Notes under the pieces: model-generated
Database searches by the model: none
Told to the model about the DNA's origin: nothing
What the model saw: the letters and a program-made list of their open reading frames with translations, nothing else
NCBI GenBank assembly: GCA_949373155.1
Contig: CASICK010000002.1
Location: 372,001-436,000, forward strand
Length of the DNA: 64,000 nucleotides
DNA from: an uncultured Synechococcus sp.
GTDB taxonomy: Bacteria > Cyanobacteriota > Cyanobacteriia > PCC-6307 > Cyanobiaceae
Direction: 5' to 3'
Shown: in pieces, positions 15,770-24,880 of the stretch
Position numbering within the stretch: position 1 is the first letter of the stretch
Layout of the letters: each line of letters begins with the position of its first letter
Position numbers and translations under genes: made by a program

Positions 15770-16616
15770 TCAATTCAGTACAAGTTGAATCGCGCGGCGG
15801 CTGCTGTCGATGGCCAAGACAATGGCTAGTCCTCGCAGGCAACGCACCAAAACAGATGAATCAAAAAGATCGAGGCGTCTCGCTGTCCATTGGGCGGCTA
15901 ATGCCGCAACGCTGCCCAGCGTGAGCCCCATCCAGGGAATCCCCCGTCCTTCGTGCAGAAATTGGAGTGACGCTGCACTGGCTGAGCAGAGCACGGCCAC
16001 TGTGCTCAGGCGAATGGCCTGATGGATAGGGACTGCAAAAGGCCCGCTCATGAGTGGTACGAGCACGAGTCCGCCGCCCAGGCCAAGCATGCCTGCTGTC
16101 CAGCCCGCGATGCAGCCCACTCCAGCGAGCAGGGGTGCGGATGTTTCTTCTGGTTCAGAGCAGAGTGGCCTCTCGATCTCTTGCTCTATCTTCTGCGTCT
16201 TCGATTGTTTCTTCGTCTTCGATTGTTTCTTCATCTTCATTTGTCTCAGCTTTTGGCGGCTCTTTGATGGAAAAAGCCAACAACACATACACCGCTGTCT
16301 GCATGGCTAACAGCATCCATCCAGCGGCAAGGCCACCGAGTCCTCCAAAGACCAACGCTGATCCGAAGCCTGCTAGGCCAATGGCTAAAGCCGATCTTGT
16401 TGGCAGGCTCCCACTTTGCAGGTGCACGATTGTCCCAGCTAAAGCGGTCGGCACAATCGCAAAGCTGCTAGTGGCGAGAGCCTGATGAGGCGGCAGGTTG
16501 AGCCAGAGCAGAACCGGCGCAAAGATCAGACCGCCGCCGATTCCTAACAATCCAGCCAAACCTCCCGCCAAGAGTCCGAGGCTGATCAAGATCGGTATAT
16601 CCCACCAAGGCACCAC
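15770..16616 (-). pseudogene. TauE/SafE-family membrane permease with one frameshift
   Basis: The first part, from MVPWWDIPILISLGLLAGGL with the GIGGGLIFAPVLLWLNLPP motif, and the second part, with GWTAGMLGLGGGLVLVPLMS, are the two homologous halves of a TauE/SafE transporter. This family moves sulfite, sulfonates or other anions across the inner membrane. They lie in different frames; the switch falls near 16155-16220, in an acidic linker encoded partly by an 18-base tandem repeat, and reads as one surplus base. The joined protein would have about 280 residues, the normal length. Upstream is the small + strand gene at 16757, divergent. Confidence 0.85.
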
Positions 16617-16756
16617 GGCGACTGTTCCAGTGCGGTCTCAGCATGCTGTGAATGGCTGTCGCTATGGGGCTTATGCAGTTCAGATGGTTACTGATTTTGT
16701 TGAAAAGTGGCAAAGTGAACTACGCAGTTGCGCCTCTTACCTCAGAATAGTTAAAA

Positions 16757-16960
16757 ATGAATCAGGTAGGTGAAGGGATGAATCCGGCTAAACAGCATCG
16801 CAAGCTTCATAAGCTTCTCTCTAAGGCTGAAGTGTGCCTCACGCGCGACGAAGCTCAGAAAATTTTAAAGAAAGCTGCTAAAACACAGCGCAAAATCGAT
16901 GAAGGCCCTTCAGTTGAAAATATTGAAGCAAATATAATTGTGATTGACGATATGATTTAA
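16757..16960 (+). CDS. small hypothetical protein
   Basis: The 67-residue, lysine-rich helical product has the core AKQHRKLHKLLSKAEVCLTR followed by DEAQKILKKAAKTQRKIDEG. A second ATG at 16778 (MNPAKQHRK) may be the real start. The composition suggests a soluble, possibly nucleic-acid or protein binding peptide, but no family was recognised. Confidence 0.6.
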   Translation: MNQVGEGMNPAKQHRKLHKLLSKAEVCLTRDEAQKILKKAAKTQRKIDEGPSVENIEANIIVIDDMI

Positions 16961-17062
16961 TTAAATTAATTCATTGAGTATGCAAAGCATATTTAATATT
17001 TGTTCAAATTACACAATCAACTATATTTTCTGATTAAAAACCGTTTTGTTTTTGCTTAAGTT

Positions 17063-17383
17063 CTAAAAAAGAGACATTGCTTTGATCTTTGAAACTTTCT
17101 TGGGGTCTAACCCTTGAAGGTCATTGGCTTCGATGAGGTCTCTTTTCATCATTTCTGCGAGAGAGAAGAGAATGGTGTCGTAGTTGAAATCCATTCTTCC
17201 TTCTAATGCGAATCTCTCCGTACTGAGATAGTCATGAAGCGAGCAAACAGATTCGAGCGAGCTCAGAGATTGACTCTTGTTCTGGATTGCACTAATCAAA
17301 ACGGTTACAGCGCGCTCATTGCCTTTAAGGAAGGCTTTGCGAGCGATCTCTGTTTCGGTGGGAGGCCAGTCAACTTGCGTCAT
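17063..17383 (-). CDS. frp: fluorescence recovery protein (FRP)
   Basis: The 106-residue all-helical protein aligns along its length with the Synechocystis FRP pattern: WPPTETEIARKAF, a long helix, then the LHDYLSTERFALEG segment that carries the His-Asp and Arg used to contact OCP, and an end with SKIKAMSLF. FRP binds photoactivated red OCP, helps it off the phycobilisome and speeds its return to the orange form. The residue aligned with the aromatic Trp of Synechocystis FRP (just before Leu-His-Asp) appears to be Cys here. It is the last gene of the ocp-crtW-frp operon; the ATG at 17383 was preferred to an upstream one at 17395. Confidence 0.85.
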   Translation of the reverse strand: MTQVDWPPTETEIARKAFLKGNERAVTVLISAIQNKSQSLSSLESVCSLHDYLSTERFALEGRMDFNYDTILFSLAEMMKRDLIEANDLQGLDPKKVSKIKAMSLF

Positions 17384-17418
17384 GACGAGAATCAAAAGGG
17401 TTGGTGTTAGCCGGTGGT

Positions 17419-18165
17419 TCAGGCCGTCTGACTCAATGGAGATCGTTGACGCAGACGCGGAAGATCAAACCAGGGGGTGGACGGTGACAGGTGATGTTCG
17501 CGATGATATCCAAAGTGATAGCAAGCTGCGAACGAGAGCAATGGATGAATCGTCAGACTTCTAGGTGTTTGACGATGAGGATTGCTCTTGTTGAGGTGAT
17601 GGGGAAACCAGGTGCCTACAAAAAAGAGCTGCAGAGCGCTCAAAATCAGAGGAAGAGCACAGAACACCGCAACCGACAAAATGGCTTGTTGGCCAGTTGC
17701 AGGAATGAGGGTGATGAGTGCCAACCAGCACGAAATCAAAATTGTGAGGGGTCGGACACTCATATACCGACTAAGAAAATCACAGAACCAGCGAAAAGCC
17801 GAATGATCTGGGTGATTTAGGTAGTCAGGGTCTCGTTCTGTTTCAGCCTGAAGATGGTGAAGATCGTGATTGCTCTTGCACTGTTGATAACTGAGACCTG
17901 CATAAAGAATGAGAGAAGCAGTACCAATGAAGTCGTTTAATTTTGAACGGTTGGGTGAGAGGGTTCCATGCATGGCATCGTGGCCAATAATGAATAACCC
18001 CGTCTGTACAAATGTTCTCAGTAAAACGAGAGGGATTAATGCTGAAAGTTGCAGAGACTCAAGATTTAACGAAAGGCAACCCACGAGTGAAATAAGCCAA
18101 ATCGCTGTGATCACCCCTGCGAACACTAATCCCAGATCACGCTGCTGAACAGATTCAGCTACCAC
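17419..18165 (-). CDS. crtW: beta-carotene ketolase (CrtW type)
   Basis: The roughly 248-residue membrane protein has the three histidine clusters of CrtW and related diiron desaturases/ketolases: HDAMHG, HDLHH and the C-terminal YHFGYHREHHLSPSTPWF. Several hydrophobic helices surround them. CrtW adds 4-keto groups to beta-carotene and supplies echinenone, or 3'-hydroxyechinenone after hydroxylation, which is the OCP chromophore. The gene starts at a GTG (18165; a TTG at 18168 is next to it) inside the last codons of ocp, an overlap that implies translational coupling. Confidence 0.9.
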   Translation of the reverse strand: MVAESVQQRDLGLVFAGVITAIWLISLVGCLSLNLESLQLSALIPLVLLRTFVQTGLFIIGHDAMHGTLSPNRSKLNDFIGTASLILYAGLSYQQCKSNHDLHHLQAETERDPDYLNHPDHSAFRWFCDFLSRYMSVRPLTILISCWLALITLIPATGQQAILSVAVFCALPLILSALQLFFVGTWFPHHLNKSNPHRQTPRSLTIHPLLSFAACYHFGYHREHHLSPSTPWFDLPRLRQRSPLSQTA

Positions 18166-19111
18166 CAAGTTTCAGAAGTTCAGCTGGTGAAGCCAAGAGG
18201 TCGATGGCAACAAAATAGATTTTGTCGTTCTCGTCTAGAAGGAAACGCCAGGCAACATTCATACCAACTTCTCCTCCAAACCAAGGTGTTTGAACCTGTC
18301 CGGTAACTTTGATTTGGTTGAAACCGCCGTCTGTGGGTTCGCCGTATCCACCTTGAGGCAACAGCTTTAGGTTCTGACAATCCCGCTTGAAGAAATTGAG
18401 AATGGCATCTGTTCCAACAATTGGCCTTTGGAATGGAGGTTGGAGAGCACCATCAGATAAGAACAATTTAATCAGACCATCAAAATCGTTGGAATTTAGT
18501 AGTTCCATGTAATCCAGAATCGTTTGATTTAAAACCCCAGGAATGAAAACCTTTACTCGAGCTTCTGAAGGTGTTGGCTCAACGATTGGTTCGGAAACAA
18601 TTGATGAATCGTCGTTGTCAGGGTTAAAACCCATGTCAACAACAAAATTGCGCAAAATACTAATTTGTTGTCCTTGCTCAACCTTCTTGACTGACTCAAG
18701 AACGGCGTTGGCATTGGAAGATAACTTGTAGCCTTCTGGAATCGGTGCCACTTTCCCTTGATTCATCAGCTCGCCAAGTTCATACCAGAAGCCGAGCTTC
18801 ACATTGATGGACCAGTAGGCATAACGCGTTGAAATAGGAGCATCAACTTTTCCAGCTAAATCGCACATCACGCGGCTTTGCTCGCTGAAACCCATCCCAG
18901 TGATTTCGTCGAGTGTTGGCTGTGCGATAGCCATTCGTGCGGCACCAGGAGCTGCGACAGTGATCGTGCGCCCCATCTCTAGATAAGCAAACCAGATGAG
19001 GGCGAGTTGATCCTCTGCACTCAGCAACTTGTAGCGGGCAGTGATAGCCGGAACGGCATCTGCTGTGCGTGTATCAGGGAATATCTGCGCGGCCTTGTCG
19101 ATCGTGAACAT
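18155..19111 (-). CDS. ocp: orange carotenoid protein
   Basis: The 318-residue photoactive protein has an all-helical N-terminal carotenoid domain followed by an NTF2-like C-terminal domain. Key residues are present: the Tyr in FAYLEMG, the Trp in LGFWYELGE, the Arg in ILRNFVVDMGF of the domain interface, the Tyr in LDYMELL and the Trp in MNVAWRFLL that hold the keto-carotenoid. The conserved DGALQPPFQRPIVG and VTGQVQTPWFGGEVGMN are intact. Under blue light it binds the phycobilisome and dissipates energy. The gene leads the ocp-crtW-frp operon; its promoter should lie in the 80 bases before 19111. Confidence 0.95.
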   Translation of the reverse strand: MFTIDKAAQIFPDTRTADAVPAITARYKLLSAEDQLALIWFAYLEMGRTITVAAPGAARMAIAQPTLDEITGMGFSEQSRVMCDLAGKVDAPISTRYAYWSINVKLGFWYELGELMNQGKVAPIPEGYKLSSNANAVLESVKKVEQGQQISILRNFVVDMGFNPDNDDSSIVSEPIVEPTPSEARVKVFIPGVLNQTILDYMELLNSNDFDGLIKLFLSDGALQPPFQRPIVGTDAILNFFKRDCQNLKLLPQGGYGEPTDGGFNQIKVTGQVQTPWFGGEVGMNVAWRFLLDENDKIYFVAIDLLASPAELLKLGGS

Positions 19112-19192
19112 GGAAGTACCGCGCCTGAAGATGAAGATAGTGTAACACTCTGTATCGATGGGGTCGCGCTTAGGTCGTTGATTTGGTAGCTG

Positions 19193-20011
19193 CTAAATCA
19201 TTTGGCTGCGAATGATGCCGTCCCACACATTTGTGGGGAGCAGTTTTTGAATAACGACAGATTCCGCCCGATGGCCGCATCGATAGCGCGCTTTTGGCGA
19301 GCGAGCATCCAGGGCCTTTTGGATGGTTTTAGCAACAACATGCGCTGGAGATGCACTCCTAAACCCTTTCAACCAGTTGAGCTCCACTTTTCTCATCATG
19401 GCTGCCCAAGCAGGATCGCTTTGGGCTTCCGCCATCGATGCCTTGGCGATGGCTTCGAAGCCGGTGGCAATTAAACCTGGTTCGATCACGACAACTTTGA
19501 TTCCGAATTGGTGAAGCTCAAGACGCAAGGCGTCGCTAAGGGCTTCAACAGCGAATTTGCTTGCTGCGTACCAGCCGGACCCAGGGGTTACAAATCGTCC
19601 GGCAATCGACGACACATTGATAACTCGCCCTTTTCCGTGTGTCCTCATTTCCGGTAAAACCATTTGGGTGAGACCGATGAGCCCGAAGACGTTCACCTCA
19701 AAAAGACTCTGAGCCGTTTGTATTGGCATGGTTTCGATGGGCCCAACCTCACCAAATCCCGCATTGTTCACAAGGGCATCAAGAACTCCAAATTGTTCAT
19801 GGACATCGGTCACAAGGGATTGTCTTGATTGGATATCAGTAATGTCGAGGGGAATGATTTCGGCGCCTGCCGCACGTAGATCGTTCATTGCATGCGTTCT
19901 CCGTGCTGCCGCGATGACCTTCCACCCATGAATGAGGAGGAGTTGAGCGGTTGCTTTGCCAATCCCGCTGGATGCCCCTGTGATTAAAACGGTGCGTTGT
20001 GGCTTGGTCAT
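19193..20011 (-). CDS. short-chain dehydrogenase/reductase
   Basis: The 272-residue classical SDR has the NAD(P)-binding TGASSGIG at residues 11-18, NNAG at 82-85, the catalytic Ser134/135 in NVSSIAG, and Tyr148 with Lys152 in YAASK. Basic residues after the second strand (AAARR) favour NADP. Substrate cannot be deduced. It lies upstream of ocp on the same strand, about 80 bases away, and is divergent from the membrane protein gene at 20056. Confidence 0.9.
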   Translation of the reverse strand: MTKPQRTVLITGASSGIGKATAQLLLIHGWKVIAAARRTHAMNDLRAAGAEIIPLDITDIQSRQSLVTDVHEQFGVLDALVNNAGFGEVGPIETMPIQTAQSLFEVNVFGLIGLTQMVLPEMRTHGKGRVINVSSIAGRFVTPGSGWYAASKFAVEALSDALRLELHQFGIKVVVIEPGLIATGFEAIAKASMAEAQSDPAWAAMMRKVELNWLKGFRSASPAHVVAKTIQKALDARSPKARYRCGHRAESVVIQKLLPTNVWDGIIRSQMI

Positions 20012-20055
20012 CCAGCGTTGATGTGGAAGAGTGCGCTCAGGCTGACAGCGACGTC

Positions 20056-20355
20056 ATGAAACAGCTTCCAGGTCGCACGCGTCCTCGTTGGCAGCAACAA
20101 CTCGTTTCTGGTCTTGCTGTTGGCTTGGGATTGGTGGTGATGGCGGCGTTGCTCCCCATCTTGTTGCCGATCATTTTGATCGCTGGCTTGGTTGCCGCAT
20201 TAGCCCTGATCCCGATCCTGCGGCAATTGCGTAGTGAACTCGAGCAACTGGATCAAGTTCAGAGGACATCTGCCGAGAGGATCCCTATGGACATCACGCC
20301 CTGGCAGCAAAAGTTATGGAACCAATGGAAATCGTCGCTGAATCGACGCTCATAG
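20056..20355 (+). CDS. membrane protein of unknown function
   Basis: The 99-residue product has one long hydrophobic hairpin region (LAVGLGLVVMAALLPILLPI, then ILIAGLVAALALIPIL) and a C-terminal helix with amphipathic character (ELEQLDQVQ). The ATG at 20056 was preferred over an upstream start that would overlap the SDR promoter. It converges and overlaps by six bases with a 54-residue minus-strand gene. Not recognised. Confidence 0.65.
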   Translation: MKQLPGRTRPRWQQQLVSGLAVGLGLVVMAALLPILLPIILIAGLVAALALIPILRQLRSELEQLDQVQRTSAERIPMDITPWQQKLWNQWKSSLNRRS

Positions 20356-20514
20356 GTCGCTGTCGTCGTCAGCGGTTCGAACGACGGAGATGGTTCGAGA
20401 TCCGAACTCATCGAGAGCAGCAGCCCATGCCGCTGCATGGTCTGAGGCAAAAACTGTGATGGAGCCGACACTCTCACCCGTGAGTTTGAAAAAAACGGTG
20501 AATCGCTGGGACAT
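20350..20514 (-). CDS. small conserved-looking hypothetical protein (54 aa)
   Basis: Read directly on the minus strand from an ATG at 20514 to a TGA at 20350-20352. The product reads MSQRFTVFFKLTGESVGSIT, then VFASDHAAAWAAALDEFGSR and an acidic tail. It appears to be a compact alpha-beta fold with a strand-strand-helix-strand pattern. Codon use is unlike chance antisense. No family was recognised. Confidence 0.6.
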   Translation of the reverse strand: MSQRFTVFFKLTGESVGSITVFASDHAAAWAAALDEFGSRTISVVRTADDDSDL

Positions 20515-20627
20515 CGCTCTCCAGCCGATACCAAGTTCACTGTGGCATTTTGAGCACGATCATCGCCTCAGGACCCTGCATTTTCGCTAGAGAAGGGTGA
20601 GAAAAGTTCTAGCGGACAACATTTCCT

Positions 20628-21437
20628 ATGCAGACCCCATCTCAGATGCGTTCGGTGACCCCAGGAGGGCCTGAAGGAGGGCTGGTCGCGATCCTTGGTC
20701 TCGTCTTAGCCGCTTTGTTGTTGCTTTCTCAGGCTTTATTTGTGGTGCCAGCTGGTGAAGTTGCAGTTGTGACAACACTTGGCAAGGTCAGTGGTGCGTC
20801 ACGCCAGCCTGGATTGAATACCAAACTTCCTCTGGTGCAGCAGGTTTGGCCCTTCAGTGTTCGCACCCAGGTACGCCCTGAAAATTTTGCGACCCTTACA
20901 AAGGATTTGCAGGTGATTGAGGCTACGGCCACAATCAAATACGCGTTGCGTGCTGATCAAGCTGGTCGTGCTTACAGCACGATTGCAAGCAGTGATCGTG
21001 ATATTTATCCGCGAATCATTCAGCCTTCTTTGCTGAAAGCACTAAAGTCTGTGTTTTCTCAGTATGAATTAGTCACAATCGCGTCTGAGTGGAATGATAT
21101 TTCAACTCTCGTTGCAGAAACGGTTGCAGACGAACTTGATCAATTTGATTATGTAGAAGTTCTTGGTCTTGATCTCACTGGACTTGAAATTGCTGAAGAG
21201 TATCGGGCAGCGATTGAGCAGAAGCAGATTGCCGAGCAGCAACTTCTCAGGGCTCAAACTGAGGTATTAATTGCTGAGCAAGAGGCTTTGCGATACGACA
21301 CTTTGAATAAAAGTCTTGATGATCGTGTGTTGTACAAATTATTCCTCGATAAGTGGGATGGGATGACTCAAGTCGTTCCAGGTTTGCCTGGAACCAATGG
21401 TGGCATGCCTTCTGTGATCGTTGGTTCACGCAAGTAA
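20628..21437 (+). CDS. prohibitin/SPFH-domain (band 7) protein
   Basis: The 269-residue protein has a single N-terminal membrane helix (VAILGLVLAALLLLSQALFV), then the SPFH fold starting VPAGEVAVVTTLGKVSG and GLNTKLPLVQQV, then a coiled-coil with AAIEQKQIAEQQLLRAQTEV. It ends in a hydrophobic, Gly-Pro-rich tail. Such proteins oligomerise in ring-like membrane scaffolds and are linked to membrane quality control with FtsH. It is monocistronic, with a terminator 34 bases downstream. Confidence 0.9.
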   Translation: MQTPSQMRSVTPGGPEGGLVAILGLVLAALLLLSQALFVVPAGEVAVVTTLGKVSGASRQPGLNTKLPLVQQVWPFSVRTQVRPENFATLTKDLQVIEATATIKYALRADQAGRAYSTIASSDRDIYPRIIQPSLLKALKSVFSQYELVTIASEWNDISTLVAETVADELDQFDYVEVLGLDLTGLEIAEEYRAAIEQKQIAEQQLLRAQTEVLIAEQEALRYDTLNKSLDDRVLYKLFLDKWDGMTQVVPGLPGTNGGMPSVIVGSRK

Positions 21438-21471
21438 CTTCTCAGAGGTTTCGATGTTTTGAAGCCGCTAT

Positions 21472-21512
21472 AAAAAATGAATATTGTAAGAAATTTGCAA
21501 TATTCATTTTTT
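21472..21512 (+). terminator. strong terminator hairpin
   Basis: AAAAAATGAATATTG (21472-21486) and its exact complement CAATATTCATTTTTT (21498-21512) form a 15-bp stem with an 11-base loop and flanking A and T runs. It could work on both strands and ends the SPFH transcript. Confidence 0.75.
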
Positions 21513-21801
21513 ATGAATTTTACTTGTTGCGATTTTTAGTATTAGGTTGTATTTCTGTGTCGTAGATGCAGACTGTCCCATGATGGTTCTTCCCTTTTTT
21601 TAGATATTTATTTGATTTCTTGTTTGTACGCACAGCTGTGCAATGTTGTTAGGGATTTAAGCTCTGTTGAGAAAATATTTTCGAATCTTTTTTCTGAAGA
21701 AAAACTTTAAAATCTCATGGCTCGGGTTTGTTTGAATAACCTGTTTGGAATCAACATTAGAGATTTCGTTTGATTTTAATCCAGAATTACGAGGTGAGTG
21801 G
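21513..21801. other. AT-rich intergenic region
   Basis: No gene was recognised. The right end has the GAGGTGAG ribosome-binding-like site that precedes the lipoprotein start. Confidence 0.35.
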
Positions 21802-21972
21802 GTGAATCGTCGAGCGGTGAGGGGTGTTTTCGTGGTATTGCTCTTGGGTGTGCTCACGCATTGTGCATCCAAAACCCAAGTGCGTGTTCGCTACCGGGTT
21901 GTGCCACAACGCTCGCCAGAACCGTTTCAGCTTCCAAAGCAAAGTCCTCCGCAGCATGGGCTGTTGTTGTAG
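21802..21972 (+). CDS. small putative lipoprotein
   Basis: The 56-residue frame starts at a GTG with GAGGTGAG upstream. It begins with a basic N-terminus, then a hydrophobic stretch (GVFVVLLLGVLTHC) that ends in a lipobox-like Leu-Thr-His-Cys at about residue 21. The mature part is basic and proline-rich. The upstream in-frame TTG at 21745 gives an unlikely extension. No family was recognised. Confidence 0.5.
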   Translation: MNRRAVRGVFVVLLLGVLTHCASKTQVRVRYRVVPQRSPEPFQLPKQSPPQHGLLL

Positions 21973-22273
21973 GAATCAAGACAACGTTGAAGCCTGGCTT
22001 GAGATTGTCTTCAAAAGAAAATGGTTGATCTTGCCATCTTTTGAATTGTGTTGTGCGATTTTGGTGTGAATAGGGAGTCGGCTTCAGCAATTAATTGTTG
22101 TGTCTAGCGGGTGGTTTTATTTCAACTTTTCGTGCCATGTCCCGCGTTGTTTTTGCTGGAGCTACATCACCATTGAACTAAAAGCATTGAGCTGTGTAAC
22201 AGCAAGCTCACATTGTCCACGAACGGTTGTTCAAGTCTCTTAGAAATGTATTGACCTGTATCGAGCTTCAGCC
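21973..22273. other. intergenic region
   Basis: No ORF of substance or hairpin with a T-run was seen. Confidence 0.35.
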
Positions 22274-22447
22274 ATGCAGAATAGTTTCAGCAGGGAACTT
22301 GCTCAATCACTCGTGGTCATGCTCCTAGAGATGCAGGCAGAGATACGCGAGTTCTCATATCAAATGGATCTTGAGGAGCAGCGCTATCAATCTGCTCAAG
22401 CACGATCTGGGTCTACTGGCAGTCCTTTTAGTATTAGCGCTAATTGA
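22274..22447 (+). CDS. possible small helical protein (57 aa)
   Basis: Read directly from an ATG. The product begins MQNSFSRELAQSLVVMLLEM and continues as an amphipathic, charged helix. Its last 52 bases overlap the end of the convergent DCC-family gene, which lowers confidence. Confidence 0.35.
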   Translation: MQNSFSRELAQSLVVMLLEMQAEIREFSYQMDLEEQRYQSAQARSGSTGSPFSISAN

Positions 22448-22782
22448 CGGGCTGCGAGCAACCCCGGGTATAGAAAACTTGCTCTTTTTCTATTTCCAAA
22501 GAGTCCGTTCAGTAATGCCAACAAAGGATCGCTTGGTTTGAGTTGACTACAGAGGACAGAGATAGCTTTGCTTCCATGCCAGATCTGATCTCCGTCGATC
22601 AACACGGCTCCTTGACTCAAATTGAATCCCCGTCGAAGCAAGTCTTTTCGAAGTTCATCGTCGAGCCTTCCATCTCTTATCACTAGATCTGGAATGCCCC
22701 CTTTTAGTTCGCTGCGTATGGCAAATGCTTCGCAGAAAGGACAGCCACCGTCGTAAACCAGCGTTTTCAGCAACCCCTCCAA
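22396..22782 (-). CDS. DCC-family thiol-disulfide oxidoreductase-like protein
   Basis: The 128-residue protein starts with the family hallmark VYDGGCPFCEAFA, a Cys-x-x-Cys redox motif at the first strand, and has GAVLIDGDQIWHGSKAISVL in the middle, the usual conserved aspartate-histidine region of DCC proteins. The C-terminal helix ends in KGLPVDPDRA. These proteins are small thioredoxin-fold relatives of unknown partners, soluble in the cytosol. The gene is divergent from the 100-residue protein gene at 22823. Confidence 0.85.
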   Translation of the reverse strand: MEGLLKTLVYDGGCPFCEAFAIRSELKGGIPDLVIRDGRLDDELRKDLLRRGFNLSQGAVLIDGDQIWHGSKAISVLCSQLKPSDPLLALLNGLFGNRKRASFLYPGLLAARQLALILKGLPVDPDRA

Positions 22783-22822
22783 CCGTTCGTTCGGTAAGTT
22801 GATGTGATTGACAATAATTTAG

Positions 22823-23125
22823 ATGGCGGACAAGGAGCTACTCAAAGAAGTCGGACAGGAATTGTGGGGGTCCGTCAAGAAGCTCCGCCCTGGCTTGCCG
22901 CGTGAATCTCGTCTGGAGCTCACCCTCAAGGCACTGATGGTGATTGGCGATCTGTCTGATCAGATTCAGGCTGCTGTTGTCGTAGGGCTCATTGCTGAGC
23001 AAGAACCGCCTGAGAACGAGCCTGAGGGCAAAGAATTCTCAACGAGTGCTGACAGCGAGCCGGAAGTGGATCAAACCCCGGATGGTCGTCGCGTGGTGCG
23101 TCGTCGCTCGCGTGCTGCCGGTTAA
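22823..23125 (+). CDS. conserved hypothetical protein (picocyanobacterial)
   Basis: The 100-residue product has a helical N-terminal half (KELLKEVGQELWGSVKKLRP, then GLPRESRLELTLKALMVIGD) and an acidic, then strongly basic disordered tail (GRRVVRRRSRAAG). The pattern seems familiar from Synechococcus/Prochlorococcus hypothetical proteins, but no function is known. It converges with the glycosidase gene. Confidence 0.7.
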   Translation: MADKELLKEVGQELWGSVKKLRPGLPRESRLELTLKALMVIGDLSDQIQAAVVVGLIAEQEPPENEPEGKEFSTSADSEPEVDQTPDGRRVVRRRSRAAG

Positions 23126-23270
23126 GCAGGAAAGGATTGCTTGATCAGCGTTAGCAGATCGAGCATCTTTTTTAGCTTTAGATCTTTTATTGCCTCTAGG
23201 TGGGCTTTCTCAAGGCGCTCAAATGCACCGCAACATCAGTGTTGCAGTGCATTTTGGCTCGTTAGGTGCG

Positions 23271-24732
23271 TTAGTTCAGCAAAGCCTTGCCTCTGCTGTG
23301 AATGTTGCGGGCGTACTCCGTCCATGTGCCTTGGCCCCAATAGCGAAAGCAGCTTGTTTCCAGTAAAAGCAGATGCAGCAGTGCTTTTTGATATCTCTCA
23401 TCCTTCGTGAACGATGGATTTTCTTCTGTCTGCTGGTCGAAACGTTGATGAAAGGCTGCGCTGAGTTGGTTCATCGGTTCTAAAACGTTGTCGTAACCCT
23501 CAACCCAACTGAGGTTGTTGGTCCAAGAGGCCCCCTCCATTGAGAAGCCATTGTTATTGGCTTTGAGTTCTTCGATTGCGGCGTTGACAGTCTCACGATT
23601 CGAATCGCTTCCTACCTGTTGCCATAGCCGGTGCTGCTGCACCGCCTGCACTTCGGGGAAATCGGTCGCCGTTACTCCTGCCTGTTCGAGAAGCTCAAGC
23701 CATTCGCTTCCGTTGATTGCCACCGTTTGGGCTGTGTCCCTCTCCCACTGGGTTCTGATTGCAAGCTTTGCGGTGCGCTTGAAGAAACGCCTCCGGGAAT
23801 TCATTCATCATCACCCCCCCGTTTTCACCATCAGCGATTTGGGTTACCACTGATGGAATTTGCCCGCTGCCAAGCGGTTGTTGGCCAAGGGTGAGCGCCT
23901 CGTAATAGGGCTGCATTTGGCCCACCAGCTTGGTGTCAGAGCCTTGTGTCTTGATTAAAACAGTGATCCGCGCTGTCTCTCCTGTTGAGCTCCGTGCAAC
24001 CAGTTGATTTGGCAGGTACCTCTGTGCATGGGTCAGAGGTGAGCCATCGAGGTTTTCTACGCTGTGTTCTTGAACCATCAACCAGCTGTAACCGCAATCA
24101 ATGAGAGCCTGGATGAAGGCATGAAGGGTATCTGGGTGGTTTGGAAGATGCATTTCGGGGGGTGAAAACCCTTTTACCCGTTTGAGCGCTTCCTCGCCGA
24201 AAAGATCAACAAACTGGTGTTGCCAAGCACTGATCTGAAGCTTGAGATCGGGAATCGGTGTGGATGGAGCCACCGCATGGCTCCAGAACGTACCTAGCCA
24301 TTCCACATGGCGTTGCATGTTGAGATCACAGGCGAGATAGCGCAGTGCGCTTGTGATGTCTTCACGACCCATCTGGTGAACTCCCCAGAGGAGGTTGCCG
24401 GAATAATCGAGCATGATCCGTGGATTGCATCCTTCGCTGATCAGCTGCGGTATGAGATCAGCCATGCGTCGGTAGCACTGGGCAAAGGGTTCCGCGTTGT
24501 GGTTGTCGCCCTCTCCCTGGTTCTCAACCATGTATTGCAGATGGGAAACCAGTTCTCCGCTTTTGCCGGCTGGGATCGTTGGCTGATGCATGTGCAGAGC
24601 ACAGGCGAACGCTGAGCTGATCCCCTCAAGCCTCAGATTTGTGTGCTGTATCCAGACAGGCTCGCGATTCTGTAAAAGGGAATGCAGATCGGCTTCTCGG
24701 CCAGCGATCGTTGGAGATTGGTGTTGGGTCAT
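23271..24732 (-). pseudogene. glycoside hydrolase family 57-like protein with one frameshift
   Basis: The N-terminal part from MTQHQSPTIAGREADLHSLL contains ALHMHQPTIPAG, the His-x-His-Gln-Pro start of GH57 (alpha-amylase/branching enzyme family), and MLDYSGNLLWGV. The frame ends shortly after NGGVMMNEFPEAFLQAHRK, but the next frame continues LAIRTQWERDTAQTVAINGS to the stop at 23271 and gives the helical domain with CFRYWGQGTW. The shift reads as one surplus T in GCAAGCTTTGCGG near 23767. The joined protein would be about 486 residues. GH57 enzymes act on glycogen-type alpha-glucans. Confidence 0.8.
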
Positions 24733-24880
24733 GACTTGATTCGTACTCCATCGAGGCTTTGACGTCATGTCACGATCGATTCAGCAGCTCGTTCCTGTTC
24801 TTGGGTTTCGCTTGCATGGGGTCTCGCTGTGGTTTCAGTTCGTGATTCACTAACGGTGAATAGGAGATGAGACATCTGTT

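Noticed and set aside
20370..20390. GGTTCGAAC similar to a tRNA T-loop
   Set aside because: No matching acceptor, D or anticodon arms around it; it lies in the end of a small minus-strand gene.
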